Positions 35,966 through 44,514 of a stretch of DNA of 64,000 bases are shown one piece after another. The DNA comes from Paracoccus fistulariae (GTDB lineage Bacteria; Pseudomonadota; Alphaproteobacteria; Rhodobacterales; Rhodobacteraceae), in assembly GCF_028553785.1 (NCBI RefSeq), contig NZ_CP067136.1, forward strand, positions 186,001 through 250,000, read 5' to 3'. Made by a program: the position numbers and the translations under genes. The notes beneath the pieces were generated by a model, which did no database searches, was not told the DNA's origin, and saw only the letters and a program-made list of their open reading frames with translations. Within the stretch, counting starts at the first letter, position 1; each line of letters starts with the position of its first letter.

Positions 35966-36862
35966 CTATTGCCCCAATCGCCCCAGATGCAGGTCCAGCG
36001 CCTGATCCATCATGATACCCGGCAGCGATCCGTGGGTTTCGTCGGGATAGGACTGATAGGTCACGTCCAGCCCGTCGATGTCGCGCAGGATCTCGACCAG
36101 TGCGGGCAGGGATTGCAACCGGCTGTCATTGCTGAGTGCCGCTGAGCGCGCGACCAGCACCTCACGTGGCGGAACGACATCGCCGCCTGCCGCCCTGATC
36201 CCGCCCGCGAAAGCTGCAGCCTCGCGCAGGGCCTCGCCATTGTTCCACCAGATCGAGGGGTCAGATGCGACATAGCGCGCGAAAAGCGTCGGCCGCGTAT
36301 ACAGCGCATGCAAGGTGAACAGCCCGCCCAGAGAATGCCCGTAGAGCGTCAGATCCTGCATGTTCAGCGCCACCCGGCTTACGACGGCGGGCAGGATGCC
36401 ATCGGCAAGCGCCTGCAGGAAATTGGCGCGCCCGCCGGTGCGGCGTTCAGGGCGGGTCTGCATCATCAGTTCCGCCGGGCTCGTCGGCGGCTGACCGGGC
36501 GAGGTCAGATCGAACCAGCGCCGTTCGGTATCGACGGTGTATTCGGTGGGATAGCCGATGCCGATCACCACCACGGGCGCGTCGGGGGCCAGCTTCTCTC
36601 GCCGGTCCCACAGGCCCGGAAAGCTGGCATTGCCGTCGGTAGCGATGATGGCGGAATATCCATCGGCGGGGGCGGGCATGCGGGGCAGGCCGACAAAGAC
36701 GCGCCAGCCCGCATCCTGCGGTCCGATGTCAAAGCTGCTGGCGCGCTCATCCGTGATGACGCGGGCCCTTCTGGGCTCCGGCTGGGCGCGGGCCTTGCTG
36801 GCTATGCCGCCCATGGCAGTCGCGGTCAGCGCGGCAAGGATATCTCGGCGTGAGGGGGGCAT
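35966..36862 (-). CDS. Exported alpha/beta-hydrolase (IroE/Fes-like esterase)
   Basis: 298 residues. An N-terminal PSRRDILAALTATAMGG...ARAQ sequence looks like a twin-arginine signal. The hydrolase core carries the nucleophile Ser177 in LTLYGHSLGGLFTLHALYTRP, SDPSIWWNNGEALREA, and a late ETHGSLPGIMMDQAL that supplies the catalytic His; this order is that of IroE/Fes-type siderophore esterases. Actual substrates could be siderophores or other esters. A PepSY membrane protein of iron-linked type lies 2 kb away. It follows hisA by 94 bases on the same strand. Confidence 0.82.
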   Translation of the reverse strand: MPPSRRDILAALTATAMGGIASKARAQPEPRRARVITDERASSFDIGPQDAGWRVFVGLPRMPAPADGYSAIIATDGNASFPGLWDRREKLAPDAPVVVIGIGYPTEYTVDTERRWFDLTSPGQPPTSPAELMMQTRPERRTGGRANFLQALADGILPAVVSRVALNMQDLTLYGHSLGGLFTLHALYTRPTLFARYVASDPSIWWNNGEALREAAAFAGGIRAAGGDVVPPREVLVARSAALSNDSRLQSLPALVEILRDIDGLDVTYQSYPDETHGSLPGIMMDQALDLHLGRLGQ

Positions 36863-36956
36863 CGGCAGTCGCTTTCTGAAAACAGGTCAGGGCTGGCGTC
36901 ACGCTGGCGAGGATATGTTAGGGGGCCGCCCGGCGCCGGGCAAGGCGGGCGCGGCG

Positions 36957-37673
36957 CTATTTCAGCAGCGCCAAAGCCTGCGACAGGTCGATCGCGCCGT
37001 CATAGAGCGCGCGGCCCGAGATCGCCCCGGCAATCACGCCGGTCGCGTTCAGCGCCTGCAGATCGTCCATCGAGGACACGCCGCCCGAAGCGATCACCGG
37101 GATATCCACCGCGCGGGCCAGTGCCTCGGTCGCGGGGATGTTGGGGCCCTGCATCGCGCCGTCGCGGTCGATATCGGTATAGATGATCGCGGCCACCCCG
37201 GCATCTTCAAAGCGGCGGGCCAGATCGGTGGCCATCACATCGGTCTCGGTCGCCCAGCCACGGGTCGCGACCTTGCCCGCGCGTGCGTCGATGCCGACGG
37301 CGATCTTGCCCGGAAAGGCGCGGGCGGCATCGCGCACCAGATCGGGGTCCTCGACGGCGACGGTGCCCAGGATCACCCGGCTCAGCCCGCGGCTGATCCA
37401 GCTTTCGATGGTGGCCATGTCGCGGATGCCGCCGCCCAGCTGCGCGGGCACGGTAATGGCGGCCAGGATCGCCTCGACCGCCTCGGCATTGACCGGATGC
37501 CCGGCAAAGGCGCCGTTCAGATCGACCAGATGCAGCCATTGCGCCCCGGCATCCTGAAAGGCCCGCGCCTGCGCCGCCGGATCGGTGCCGAACACCGTCG
37601 CCGCCTCCATCTCGCCGCGCAGAAGGCGCACGCAATTGCCGTCTTTCAGGTCGATGGCGGGATAGAGGATCAT
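36957..37673 (-). CDS. hisA: Phosphoribosylformimino-5-aminoimidazole carboxamide ribotide isomerase
   Basis: 238 residues. An Amadori-type isomerase of histidine synthesis with a TIM barrel. The catalytic Asp8 is in [14 protein letters not shown], the second Asp in [16 protein letters not shown]; phosphate-binding [16 protein letters not shown] and [13 protein letters not shown] are typical. No other his genes lie in the window. In many alphaproteobacteria hisA sits with hisH and hisF, so the set is split here or the rest lies elsewhere. Confidence 0.96.
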   Translation of the reverse strand: MILYPAIDLKDGNCVRLLRGEMEAATVFGTDPAAQARAFQDAGAQWLHLVDLNGAFAGHPVNAEAVEAILAAITVPAQLGGGIRDMATIESWISRGLSRVILGTVAVEDPDLVRDAARAFPGKIAVGIDARAGKVATRGWATETDVMATDLARRFEDAGVAAIIYTDIDRDGAMQGPNIPATEALARAVDIPVIASGGVSSMDDLQALNATGVIAGAISGRALYDGAIDLSQALALLK

Positions 37674-37807
37674 GGCAGGCTCTCTTCTGCAGGAATTTGC
37701 CTTCCTTTGACATGCACGGGCACGAAACGGAAGAGGCGGACCCTACGTCATGCTTGCCAGAAGCAAAATCGGCGCGCAGCATGCGCATATCCTGAGGAGG
37801 AGGATTC

Positions 37808-38191
37808 ATGCGCAAACTTATCATCGCTGCGGCCCTGGCCGTGGCGGGTACCGCCGTAGCCGCAGACCCGATCGAGGGCGTGTGGCAAACGCAGCCCGAT
37901 GAAGGCTCTTTCGCCTATGTGACCATCGCGCCCTGCGGCGGGGGCTTCTGTGGCACGATCAGCCGGACCTTCAAGGACGGGGCAGAGTACAAATCCCCCA
38001 ATATCGGTCGGCAGATCGTGCGGAACATGTCCGCACAGGGCGGCGGCAATTACAGCGGTCAGGTCTGGCGCCCCGCCAATGACAAGATCTACAGCGGCAA
38101 GGCCACCGTGTCGGGCAACCGGATGAGCCTGTCCGGCTGTGTCGCCGGCGGCCTGATCTGCAAAAGCCAGACCTGGGCCAAAATTCAGTAA
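37808..38191 (+). CDS. DUF2147 family exported protein
   Basis: 127 residues with a signal peptide (MRKLIIAAALAVAGTAVAAD) and a strong GAGGAGGAGG site. The mature part fits DUF2147: DPIEGVWQTQPDEGSFAYVTIAPCGGGFCGTIS, NIGRQIVRNMSAQGGGNYSGQVWRPANDKIYSGKATV, and LSGCVAGGLICKSQTWAKI. The Cys pairs could form disulfides. DUF2147 proteins are small beta-barrels of unknown function. Monocistronic, ended by a shared terminator with the convergent PepSY gene. Confidence 0.9.
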   Translation: MRKLIIAAALAVAGTAVAADPIEGVWQTQPDEGSFAYVTIAPCGGGFCGTISRTFKDGAEYKSPNIGRQIVRNMSAQGGGNYSGQVWRPANDKIYSGKATVSGNRMSLSGCVAGGLICKSQTWAKIQ

Positions 38192-38217
38192 TTTCTGATG
38201 CGTGACCACTCACGTTG

Positions 38218-38243
38218 AAAGGGCGGGATTCGTCCCGCCCTTT
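38218..38243. terminator. Bidirectional terminator between DUF2147 and PepSY genes
   Basis: Perfect 11-bp stem, aaagggcggga (38218-38228) with tcccgcccttt (38233-38243), around a stable ttcg loop. T-tracts flank both sides within the stem and after it (gtttt). It lies between two convergent stop codons. Confidence 0.92.
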
Positions 38244-38253
38244 GTTTTGGCTG

Positions 38254-39609
38254 TCAGGCCGTGCGCAGACGCGCCCATCCCATCATCGACAGCTCCAGCG
38301 CCGCCACGACCAGCAGCGACAGCCCGACCAGCGGAAAGAACAGCCCCGCCGCCACCGCGATCAGCAGCACCATGCGCGGAATGCGCCAGTCGGTCGGCAA
38401 TTGCGGCGCGCCCAGCGATCCGGCAGGGCGGCGCTTCCACCACATCACCACCGCCGAGACGGCCATCAGCACCATCGCAACGCAGACCAGCAGCAGAACG
38501 ATCTGATTTGGCAGGCCGAACGCCTGACCCATATGCAGGCTGACGCCCCATTCCGCCGTCTTGCCAAGCGCGCCCAGATCGTTCAGCCCCATGTCGAACA
38601 GCACCTTGCCGCTATACTGGTCCAGATGGATCATCCGTTCCTGCGTGATGTCATCGGGATAGACCGAGGCGGTGAACACCCCTTCCGGCGTCGTCGGGAT
38701 ATTCAGCGCATAGCCCGGCGTGATGCCGCGATCCTCGACCGTCGCGACCACCGCATCCAGCGCGGCAGGAACGCCCTTGGCCGTGGTCGAGACGGGCATG
38801 GGCTGACCCTCCATGATCCAGGGCGCGCGGTCGATGGCATCGGCCACCGGCTGGGTCGAGACGGGCAGCTTGTCCCAATAGCCGTCCGGCATGCCCAACC
38901 CGGCCTGATAGGACAGGTCATAGAATTTCGCCCCCCAAACCCCGGACCAGGGCAGGCCGCTGAGCACCAGAAAGATGATGAAACCCGATGCGATCAGTCC
39001 GGTCACGGCGTGGGTATCGCGCCAGAAGACCCGGCGGGCGGGCTTGCCGCGTACGGTCACGACGCCGCCTTTCTGCCCGCGCGGCCACCACAGATAGATG
39101 CCGGTCGCCACCAGCAGCACCATCCAGCCGGCCACAGCCTCGATCAGGCGATTGCCCAGCCAGCCGGTATAGGCAAGGCTGTGCAGGTCCCGCACCAGCT
39201 TCATCGCGGGCGTGGCCGATGCGCCGGCATCGGCATGGCTGCCCAACACCTTGGCCGAATAGGGGTTCATATAGACGATCTGTTTGGCCCCGTCCGCATC
39301 CTTGATCTTGACCGCCGCCGAACGCTCCGCCGATGCAGGCGGCAGATAGGCGAAAACCGTGCCCTGTTGCGCCTGCATCGCCGTCGCGACCAGCGCCGAG
39401 GGGGGCTGCATCGCCCGATCCTCGGCGGTGACGATCCGTTCCTGCCGATGCGTCAGGTCCGCGATTTCATCCTTGAACAGATAGATCCCGCCGGTGACGG
39501 CCAGAAGGATCATGAAGGGCAGGACGATCAGCCCCGCATAGAAGTGCCAGCGCCAGATGGCACGATAGAGCGCGGGCGCGTCGCCGCCCCGCCGATTTGT
39601 ATTTTCCAT
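38254..39609 (-). CDS. PepSY-associated membrane protein
   Basis: 451 residues with four main membrane segments: near 20-45 (WHFYAGLIVLPFMILLAVTGGIYLF), 160-178 (AVAGWMVLLVATGIYLWWP), 205-225 (GLIASGFIIFLVLSGLPWSGV) and two at the C-terminus. Large periplasmic loops hold PepSY-type repeats. HxxxGL and LHSLAYTGW motifs belong to the 'iron-regulated membrane protein' (PiuB-like) group, often found with siderophore receptors. The predicted role is in iron or haem/siderophore reduction; unproven. A small exported protein gene lies just upstream. Confidence 0.88.
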   Translation of the reverse strand: MENTNRRGGDAPALYRAIWRWHFYAGLIVLPFMILLAVTGGIYLFKDEIADLTHRQERIVTAEDRAMQPPSALVATAMQAQQGTVFAYLPPASAERSAAVKIKDADGAKQIVYMNPYSAKVLGSHADAGASATPAMKLVRDLHSLAYTGWLGNRLIEAVAGWMVLLVATGIYLWWPRGQKGGVVTVRGKPARRVFWRDTHAVTGLIASGFIIFLVLSGLPWSGVWGAKFYDLSYQAGLGMPDGYWDKLPVSTQPVADAIDRAPWIMEGQPMPVSTTAKGVPAALDAVVATVEDRGITPGYALNIPTTPEGVFTASVYPDDITQERMIHLDQYSGKVLFDMGLNDLGALGKTAEWGVSLHMGQAFGLPNQIVLLLVCVAMVLMAVSAVVMWWKRRPAGSLGAPQLPTDWRIPRMVLLIAVAAGLFFPLVGLSLLVVAALELSMMGWARLRTA

Positions 39610-39675
39610 GATAGATGTCCCAAGACGTGATATCCGTCGTGCCCCTTGCGGGCACGCCGATGCGATATTGTTCTG

Positions 39676-40074
39676 TCAGGACAGGGCGGGTGGCCCGCGG
39701 GCATGGAACGCGGGGGCTGGCCGCTGATCGCCGCGTTGATCGGCCCGGATGCGGGCGGCCTGCCGCACATAAAGGCGTTGCCCCGCATCCGGCGTCGTGG
39801 TCGCGGCCAGTTCGACCGCGTACAGGCCCGAAAACCACAGACAGGCTTCGGCCTGATGATCCCGATCCGGGCTGTCGGGGCTTTTTTCGGTGGGAAAGCC
39901 AAGGCTTGCGGCCTCGACATAGATGATCTCGGTGCCGGTGCAGATGGCCAGATAGCCATCCCTGGCGGGCAGGGCGCCGGCGGGACCGAACAGCCGCAAA
40001 AGTAGCGCAAAGGCGATCAGCAGCCCAAAGGCCGCCCTCGTCACTCTGCCATATCCGGTCGCGTCGCGAAACAT
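39676..40074 (-). CDS. Small exported protein, DUF2946-like
   Basis: 132 residues. One N-terminal hydrophobic segment (AFGLLIAFALLLRLFGPAGAL), then DGYLAICTGTEIIYV and AEACLWFSGLYAVEL; the ICT and later Cys recall DUF2946 proteins, which commonly precede TonB- or PepSY-type membrane genes. The usual CPxC is not intact. Its position, 66 bases upstream of the PepSY gene on the same strand, supports it as real. Several overlapping frames on both strands make the call less sure. Confidence 0.5.
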   Translation of the reverse strand: MFRDATGYGRVTRAAFGLLIAFALLLRLFGPAGALPARDGYLAICTGTEIIYVEAASLGFPTEKSPDSPDRDHQAEACLWFSGLYAVELAATTTPDAGQRLYVRQAARIRADQRGDQRPAPAFHARGPPALS

Positions 40075-40119
40075 GGCGATCTTATTGGCCGATCATGTCG
40101 ATTCTGGCCAGCCGGATTT

Positions 40120-41283
40120 TCACGCTCGGCGCCATTGTGACAGACAGGGGATTTTGGATCGGTCGCAGCGTGCGGAATATCGCCGGGCGATCTGCTGAAC
40201 CTCGGCCAGCAGACCGTCCTGCAGCCGGATCGGCTCCAGCCCCAGACCCAGAAAACGGTCATTGGCGACATGCAGATCGTTTTCCTCGGCCTCGTTGCGG
40301 GGATTGGTCAGAAAGGCGATCTCGGCGCCGGTCTGCTCGGCGATCATCCGCGCCAGATCGCGCACCCGGTGGGTTTCGGTCATCTGGTTCAGGATGCTGA
40401 CCCGGTCGCCCGGTTTCGGCGGGTTGGTCAGCGCCAGTTCGATGCAGCGGCAGGTGTCCTGGATATGGATGAAGGCGCGGGTCTGCCCGCCGGTGCCATG
40501 CACGGTCAGCGGATAGCCGATGGCCGCCTGCATCAGGAAACGGTTCAGCACCGTGCCGTAATCACCATCATAGTCAAACCGGTTGATCAGCCGTTCATCC
40601 ATGCCGGTTTCTTCGGTCTGCGTGCCCCAGACGATGCCCTGATGCAGATCGGTGATCCTGACACCGTCATTCTTGTTGTAATAGAAGAAGAACAGCTGAT
40701 CCTGCGTCTTGGTCATGTGATAGATGCTGCCGGGATTGGCCGGATACAGGATTTCCTGCCGATGGGGGCCATTCTCGGTTTCGACCACAACGTCCAGATA
40801 ACCTTCGGGAATTTTCATCCCGGCGGTGCCATAGCCGTAGACGCCCATGGTGCCCAGATGCACCAGATGGATATCCTGCCCGCTTTCGACGATCGCGGCC
40901 AGCACGTCATTGGTCGCATTCAGATTGTTGTTGACGGTATAGCGCTTGTGCCAGCTGGATTTCATCGAATAGGGCGCGGCGCGCTGTTCGGCGAAATGGA
41001 TCACCGCGTCGGGCTTTTCCTGCTGCAACAGCGTCAGAAGGCGGTGATAATGTTCGCCGATGGTGAAGTTCTCGACCCGGATCCTCTGGCCGGTGATCTC
41101 TGTCCAGGCGGCGACACGCTCGCCCAGCGGACGGATCGGGGTCAGCGATGTCACCTCTAGCTCGACATCGATTTTCCGGCGCGACAGGTTGTCCACGATG
41201 ATGACGTCATGGCCGCGTGCCGACAGGTGCAGTGCGGTCGGCCAGCCGCAGAAACCATCGCCGCCAAGAACAAGAATCTTCAT
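40120..41283 (-). CDS. sqdB: UDP-sulfoquinovose synthase-like sugar-nucleotide enzyme
   Basis: 387 residues from the ATG at 41283; the longer frame to 41364 has no fitting start context. An extended-SDR fold: KILVLGGDGFCGWPTALHLSARGHDV, VIHFAEQRAAPYSM, HLGTMGVYG, catalytic Tyr/Lys in YHMTKTQDQ, then RFDYDGDYGTVLNRFLMQAAIGYPLTVHGTGGQTRAFIHIQD. These segments match SQD1/SqdB closely. That enzyme joins sulfite to UDP-glucose for the head group of the sulfolipid SQDG. No sqdC, sqdD or sqdX gene is adjacent; instead it lies beside capsule-export genes, so its product may feed a polysaccharide. Confidence 0.85.
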   Translation of the reverse strand: MKILVLGGDGFCGWPTALHLSARGHDVIIVDNLSRRKIDVELEVTSLTPIRPLGERVAAWTEITGQRIRVENFTIGEHYHRLLTLLQQEKPDAVIHFAEQRAAPYSMKSSWHKRYTVNNNLNATNDVLAAIVESGQDIHLVHLGTMGVYGYGTAGMKIPEGYLDVVVETENGPHRQEILYPANPGSIYHMTKTQDQLFFFYYNKNDGVRITDLHQGIVWGTQTEETGMDERLINRFDYDGDYGTVLNRFLMQAAIGYPLTVHGTGGQTRAFIHIQDTCRCIELALTNPPKPGDRVSILNQMTETHRVRDLARMIAEQTGAEIAFLTNPRNEAEENDLHVANDRFLGLGLEPIRLQDGLLAEVQQIARRYSARCDRSKIPCLSQWRRA

Positions 41284-41388
41284 CCGAATGCCCCAAGTTC
41301 CAAAGGTTCGCGCCGTTGTAATATGCAGCTTTGGCGGGTGCCAGCCTTGCCGTGCGGGTGACATGAACCTGTCACGATCCGGCGGTTT

Positions 41389-42060
41389 TCAGCGCTTGCC
41401 CATGGCCCGTTCCATATTGGTCAGATGGGCGTCGATGGCGTCTTCGATATCGTGGAAATAGGACAGCGTGCCATTTTCCAGCACCGCCCCCGCCTGACAG
41501 GTGCGGCGCAGCATCATCATCGAATGCGACACCACGATGGCGCCCGCCGATGACATGCGCTCGGCAAAGACGCGGTTCGATTTTTCCTTGAACGAGGCAT
41601 CGCCCACCGCCGAAACCTCATCGACCAGATAGGTGTCGAAGGGCACCGCCATCGACACGCCAAAGGCCAGCCGCGCCCGCATCCCCGAGGAATAGGTGCG
41701 GAAGGGCAGATAGAAATGTTCGCCCAGTTCCGCGAAATCCTCGACGAAATCGCGCATCTCGTCGGTATCCACGCCATAGACCCGCGCGACGAAGCGGCAG
41801 TTCTGTTCGCCCGTCAGCTGGCCGTTGAAGGATCCCGCAAAGCCCACCGGCCAGCTGATCGTGCCGGTCGACAGGATCTGCCCCGAAGTGGGCAGCATCG
41901 CGCCGGAAATCATCCGCAGAAGCGAGGATTTCCCCGCCCCGTTCCGCCCCAGAAGCGCGACCGAGACCCCGGTGGGAAAGACCGCGTTGATATTGCGGGC
42001 CACCACCTTGGTCCGGCCATTCAGCTTATAGCTTTTGTGCAGGTTCTGCAGCTTGATCAT
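41389..42060 (-). CDS. kpsT: Capsule polysaccharide export ABC ATPase (KpsT-like)
   Basis: 223 residues, ATP-binding subunit of an ABC-2 polysaccharide exporter. Walker A LLGRNGAGKSSLLRMI at about 36-51, signature YSSGMRARLAFGVSMAV, Walker B YLVDEVSAVGDASF and the switch histidine in VVSHSMMMLRR. The YSSGM and ISWPVGFAGSFNGQLTGEQN segments are typical of KpsT/Wzt-short ATPases without an added sugar-binding domain. It overlaps kpsE by 4 bases and faces the sqdB-like gene on the same strand. Confidence 0.93.
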   Translation of the reverse strand: MIKLQNLHKSYKLNGRTKVVARNINAVFPTGVSVALLGRNGAGKSSLLRMISGAMLPTSGQILSTGTISWPVGFAGSFNGQLTGEQNCRFVARVYGVDTDEMRDFVEDFAELGEHFYLPFRTYSSGMRARLAFGVSMAVPFDTYLVDEVSAVGDASFKEKSNRVFAERMSSAGAIVVSHSMMMLRRTCQAGAVLENGTLSYFHDIEDAIDAHLTNMERAMGKR

Positions 42061-43571
42061 CGCCGGTCGCGCAGGCTGTAGAAGATCAGCACGCCGATCA
42101 CCCAGATCACCAGCAGAAAGCCCCCGATCATGAACAGCAGCTTGGCGCGCTGCGGGAATTCGGGCTCTTGCGCCAGCGTGGGTTTGACATAGGCGGCCAG
42201 ATAGCGCGACTGCCGCGCGGCCTCGGCGCGGGCGGTGTCATAGGTGGCGCGCGCCGCGATATAGCTTTGTTCGGCAAATTCGCGATCCACGGCCAGACCT
42301 TCGAACTGGCCGACGATTTCCGACAGCGCCTCGCCGGTTTCCGAGCCGAATTTCTGGCGCTCGGCGGCGATCTGCTCGCGGATCACCTGAATGCGCAGCT
42401 CGCTTTGTTCGATCCGCGGGTCATTGGCCTGCGCATTGGCCTGTAGCAGGCCAAGCTGGACCAGTTGTTCGGCCAGCTGTGTCTGCAATGTGCTGACCAC
42501 GCCCACCTGACCCTGCACATCGGCGGTCGGATCGACAAGCTGATGGCGGTTGCGGAACTCGGTCAGCGCCTGACGCGCCTCTTTGACGCGCTGGCCTGCA
42601 CGCTCCATCTCATCGCGGGCATAGCGCAGCCCGTCCTCGCGGGCGACATCGTTCAGCTGGTTGATCAGGATGGTGCTTTCATCCAGCACCGCCTGACCGA
42701 TGGCCTGGGCATCCCCGGCGTCGAAGGCCAGGATGCGCAGGTCGATCATGCCATTGTCGTAATAGATGCGGACCTTGCTTTCCCATTCGTTCAGCAGATC
42801 CTCCAGCGCCGGGCCGCCGGTAAAGGCAAAGACCGGATCGCCGGGCGCCTTGGACCAGATCTGGCGCAGATCCAGCCGCGCATCCACCTTTTCCACCAGA
42901 TCGTGGCTTTGAATGAACTTGTAGAGCACATCGGTATCGGTGGTGGTGGTGCTGGAGCCGCCGACCAGCGTGGACAGCCCGCCCAGCAATTCGGCCGAGG
43001 TGCCGCCACTTTCGCTGCGCACCGAAAACCCCACGTAAGAGGCATATTGATCGGCGGCCCGCGCATAAAGATACCAGGCGCTGACCAGCAGCGGCAGGAT
43101 CACGATCAGGAACAGGCTGGCGGCCTGAATGGCATGGCGGCGCGCAAATCGTGCGGCGGCGGCTGTGGGGCGGACCGGGCCCTTGGCGCGCGGGGCAGGG
43201 CGGGCGGCGGCGACGATCGCCTTTTGCCGCCGCTTGTTGGCGCGGCGGCGGACGATGGCCTCATCCGTATCCTCTTCCTCGGCGCCCTCCATCAGGGCGC
43301 GGCGCTGCTGTCTTTGCTGACGGCGCTGCGCGGGCGTCAGGTTGGCACCCGGTCCCGGCTTTTTCGCCGGTTGGGGCGGAGGGGCGGCCTCTGCGCCTTC
43401 GCCGCCATCCTTCGCCACCAGCGGGGTGTTGAAATTGGGGCGACGCGGTGTCTCCTGTACCGACGGGTCATTTTGCGGGGGCGCGTCATCGCGATGGCCC
43501 GTTACGTCTTTGCTGTCTGACATGCCCGGGAACTCTTGCCTGCTGTTCATCTGCTTCCGGCTGTCATACAT
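42057..43571 (-). CDS. kpsE: Capsule export inner-membrane protein (KpsE/PCP type) with long N-terminal tail
   Basis: 504 residues if started at 43571; ATGs at 43550 and 43523 are also possible. A polysaccharide co-polymerase of the KpsE/CtrB/BexC group: membrane helices at about 150-172 (ASLFLIVILPLLVSAWYLYA) and 482-500, with a large periplasmic region holding the DQYASYVGFSVRSE start and long coiled coils. It links the ABC exporter to the outer-membrane pore. The first 145 residues are an unusual basic, Gln/Arg/Pro/Ala-rich cytoplasmic tail (QRRQQRQQRRALMEG). No kpsD-type outer-membrane gene is in the window. Confidence 0.9.
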   Translation of the reverse strand: MYDSRKQMNSRQEFPGMSDSKDVTGHRDDAPPQNDPSVQETPRRPNFNTPLVAKDGGEGAEAAPPPQPAKKPGPGANLTPAQRRQQRQQRRALMEGAEEEDTDEAIVRRRANKRRQKAIVAAARPAPRAKGPVRPTAAAARFARRHAIQAASLFLIVILPLLVSAWYLYARAADQYASYVGFSVRSESGGTSAELLGGLSTLVGGSSTTTTDTDVLYKFIQSHDLVEKVDARLDLRQIWSKAPGDPVFAFTGGPALEDLLNEWESKVRIYYDNGMIDLRILAFDAGDAQAIGQAVLDESTILINQLNDVAREDGLRYARDEMERAGQRVKEARQALTEFRNRHQLVDPTADVQGQVGVVSTLQTQLAEQLVQLGLLQANAQANDPRIEQSELRIQVIREQIAAERQKFGSETGEALSEIVGQFEGLAVDREFAEQSYIAARATYDTARAEAARQSRYLAAYVKPTLAQEPEFPQRAKLLFMIGGFLLVIWVIGVLIFYSLRDRR

Positions 43572-43641
43572 AAACCGTCAAAGCAGTTCCAGCGCGTATC
43601 CTTTACGGATGCGTGACCCATAACCCCGTCGGAGCCATGCA

Positions 43642-44481
43642 ATGGCCAATGCCCCCTTGCCCCAACGGCGCGCCGCCAGCCCGGATCAGGGCGAATTGCG
43701 CCCGGTCCACCAGCAGCGCTCCTTTGCCAGCCTGCGATCCATCGGCGCCCTGATCCTGCGAGAGATGGCGACGACGAATGGCCGCAGCGCCGGCGGCTAT
43801 CTGTGGGCCATTGCCGAGCCGGTGGGCGGGATCGCCCTGCTGACGATCATCTTTTCGATGGGGTTCCGCTCTCCTCCCATCGGGACGAATTTCGCGATCT
43901 TCTATGCCACCGGCTTTCTGCCCTTCAGCATCTTCATGGCGATGTCGGGCCGGATTTCGCGCTCGATCATGAATTCCAAGGCATTGCTGGCCTATCCGGC
44001 GGTGACCTTCATGGATGCCCTGATCGCGCGCACGATCTTCAACGCGATCACCCAGATTCTGGTCTGCTATATCCTGTTCTCGGGGATCCTGTTGCTGATG
44101 GAGACGCGCACCGATCCGCAATTCGAAGGGATCGCGCTGGCCACGCTGATGGCCTTTGCCTTCGGGATCGGGGTCGGGGTGATCAACTGTTTCCTGTTCG
44201 CGGCCTTTCCGTCCTGGGAAAATATCTGGTCGATCCTGACCCGGCCGCTGTTCCTGCTGTCCTGCATCTTCTTCATGTTCGACGACATGCCCGCGGTGGC
44301 GCAGAAATATCTGTGGTATAACCCGCTGGTGCATGTGGTCGGGCAGATGCGGAAATCCTTCTACCCGTCCTATATCGGCGATTATGTCAGCCCGATCTAT
44401 GTCTTCGCGGTCAGCCTGACGCTGATCGCCATCGGCATCGCGCTGTTGATCCGTTACCACCGCGACCTGCAGAACAGCTGA
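43642..44481 (+). CDS. kpsM: Capsule export ABC permease (KpsM-like)
   Basis: 279 residues, an ABC-2 type permease with six membrane helices after a short basic N-terminus. Family segments: LILREMATTNGRSAGGYLWAIAEPVGGIALLTIIF, PFSIFMAMSGRISRSIMNSKALLAYPAV, and the C-terminal YNPLVHVVGQMRKSFYPSY, all as in KpsM/CtrC/BexB. It is divergent from kpsE, with 70 bases between the start codons, so one regulatory region serves both arms of the exporter. Confidence 0.93.
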   Translation: MANAPLPQRRAASPDQGELRPVHQQRSFASLRSIGALILREMATTNGRSAGGYLWAIAEPVGGIALLTIIFSMGFRSPPIGTNFAIFYATGFLPFSIFMAMSGRISRSIMNSKALLAYPAVTFMDALIARTIFNAITQILVCYILFSGILLLMETRTDPQFEGIALATLMAFAFGIGVGVINCFLFAAFPSWENIWSILTRPLFLLSCIFFMFDDMPAVAQKYLWYNPLVHVVGQMRKSFYPSYIGDYVSPIYVFAVSLTLIAIGIALLIRYHRDLQNS

Positions 44482-44484
44482 CGA

Positions 44485-44512
44485 AAAAGGGCCGCATCGC
44501 GCGGCCCCCTTG
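44485..44512. terminator. Terminator between kpsM and choV
   Basis: 7-bp stem gggccgc (44489-44495) with gcggccc (44501-44507), five-base loop, an A-run before it and ccctt after. It can serve both convergent genes; the minus-strand reading has the better T-run. Confidence 0.75.
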
Positions 44513-44514
44513 CG

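Noticed and set aside
38215..39630. 471-residue plus-strand frame
   Set aside because: Antisense to the PepSY gene; His/Gln-rich with no hydrophobic pattern.
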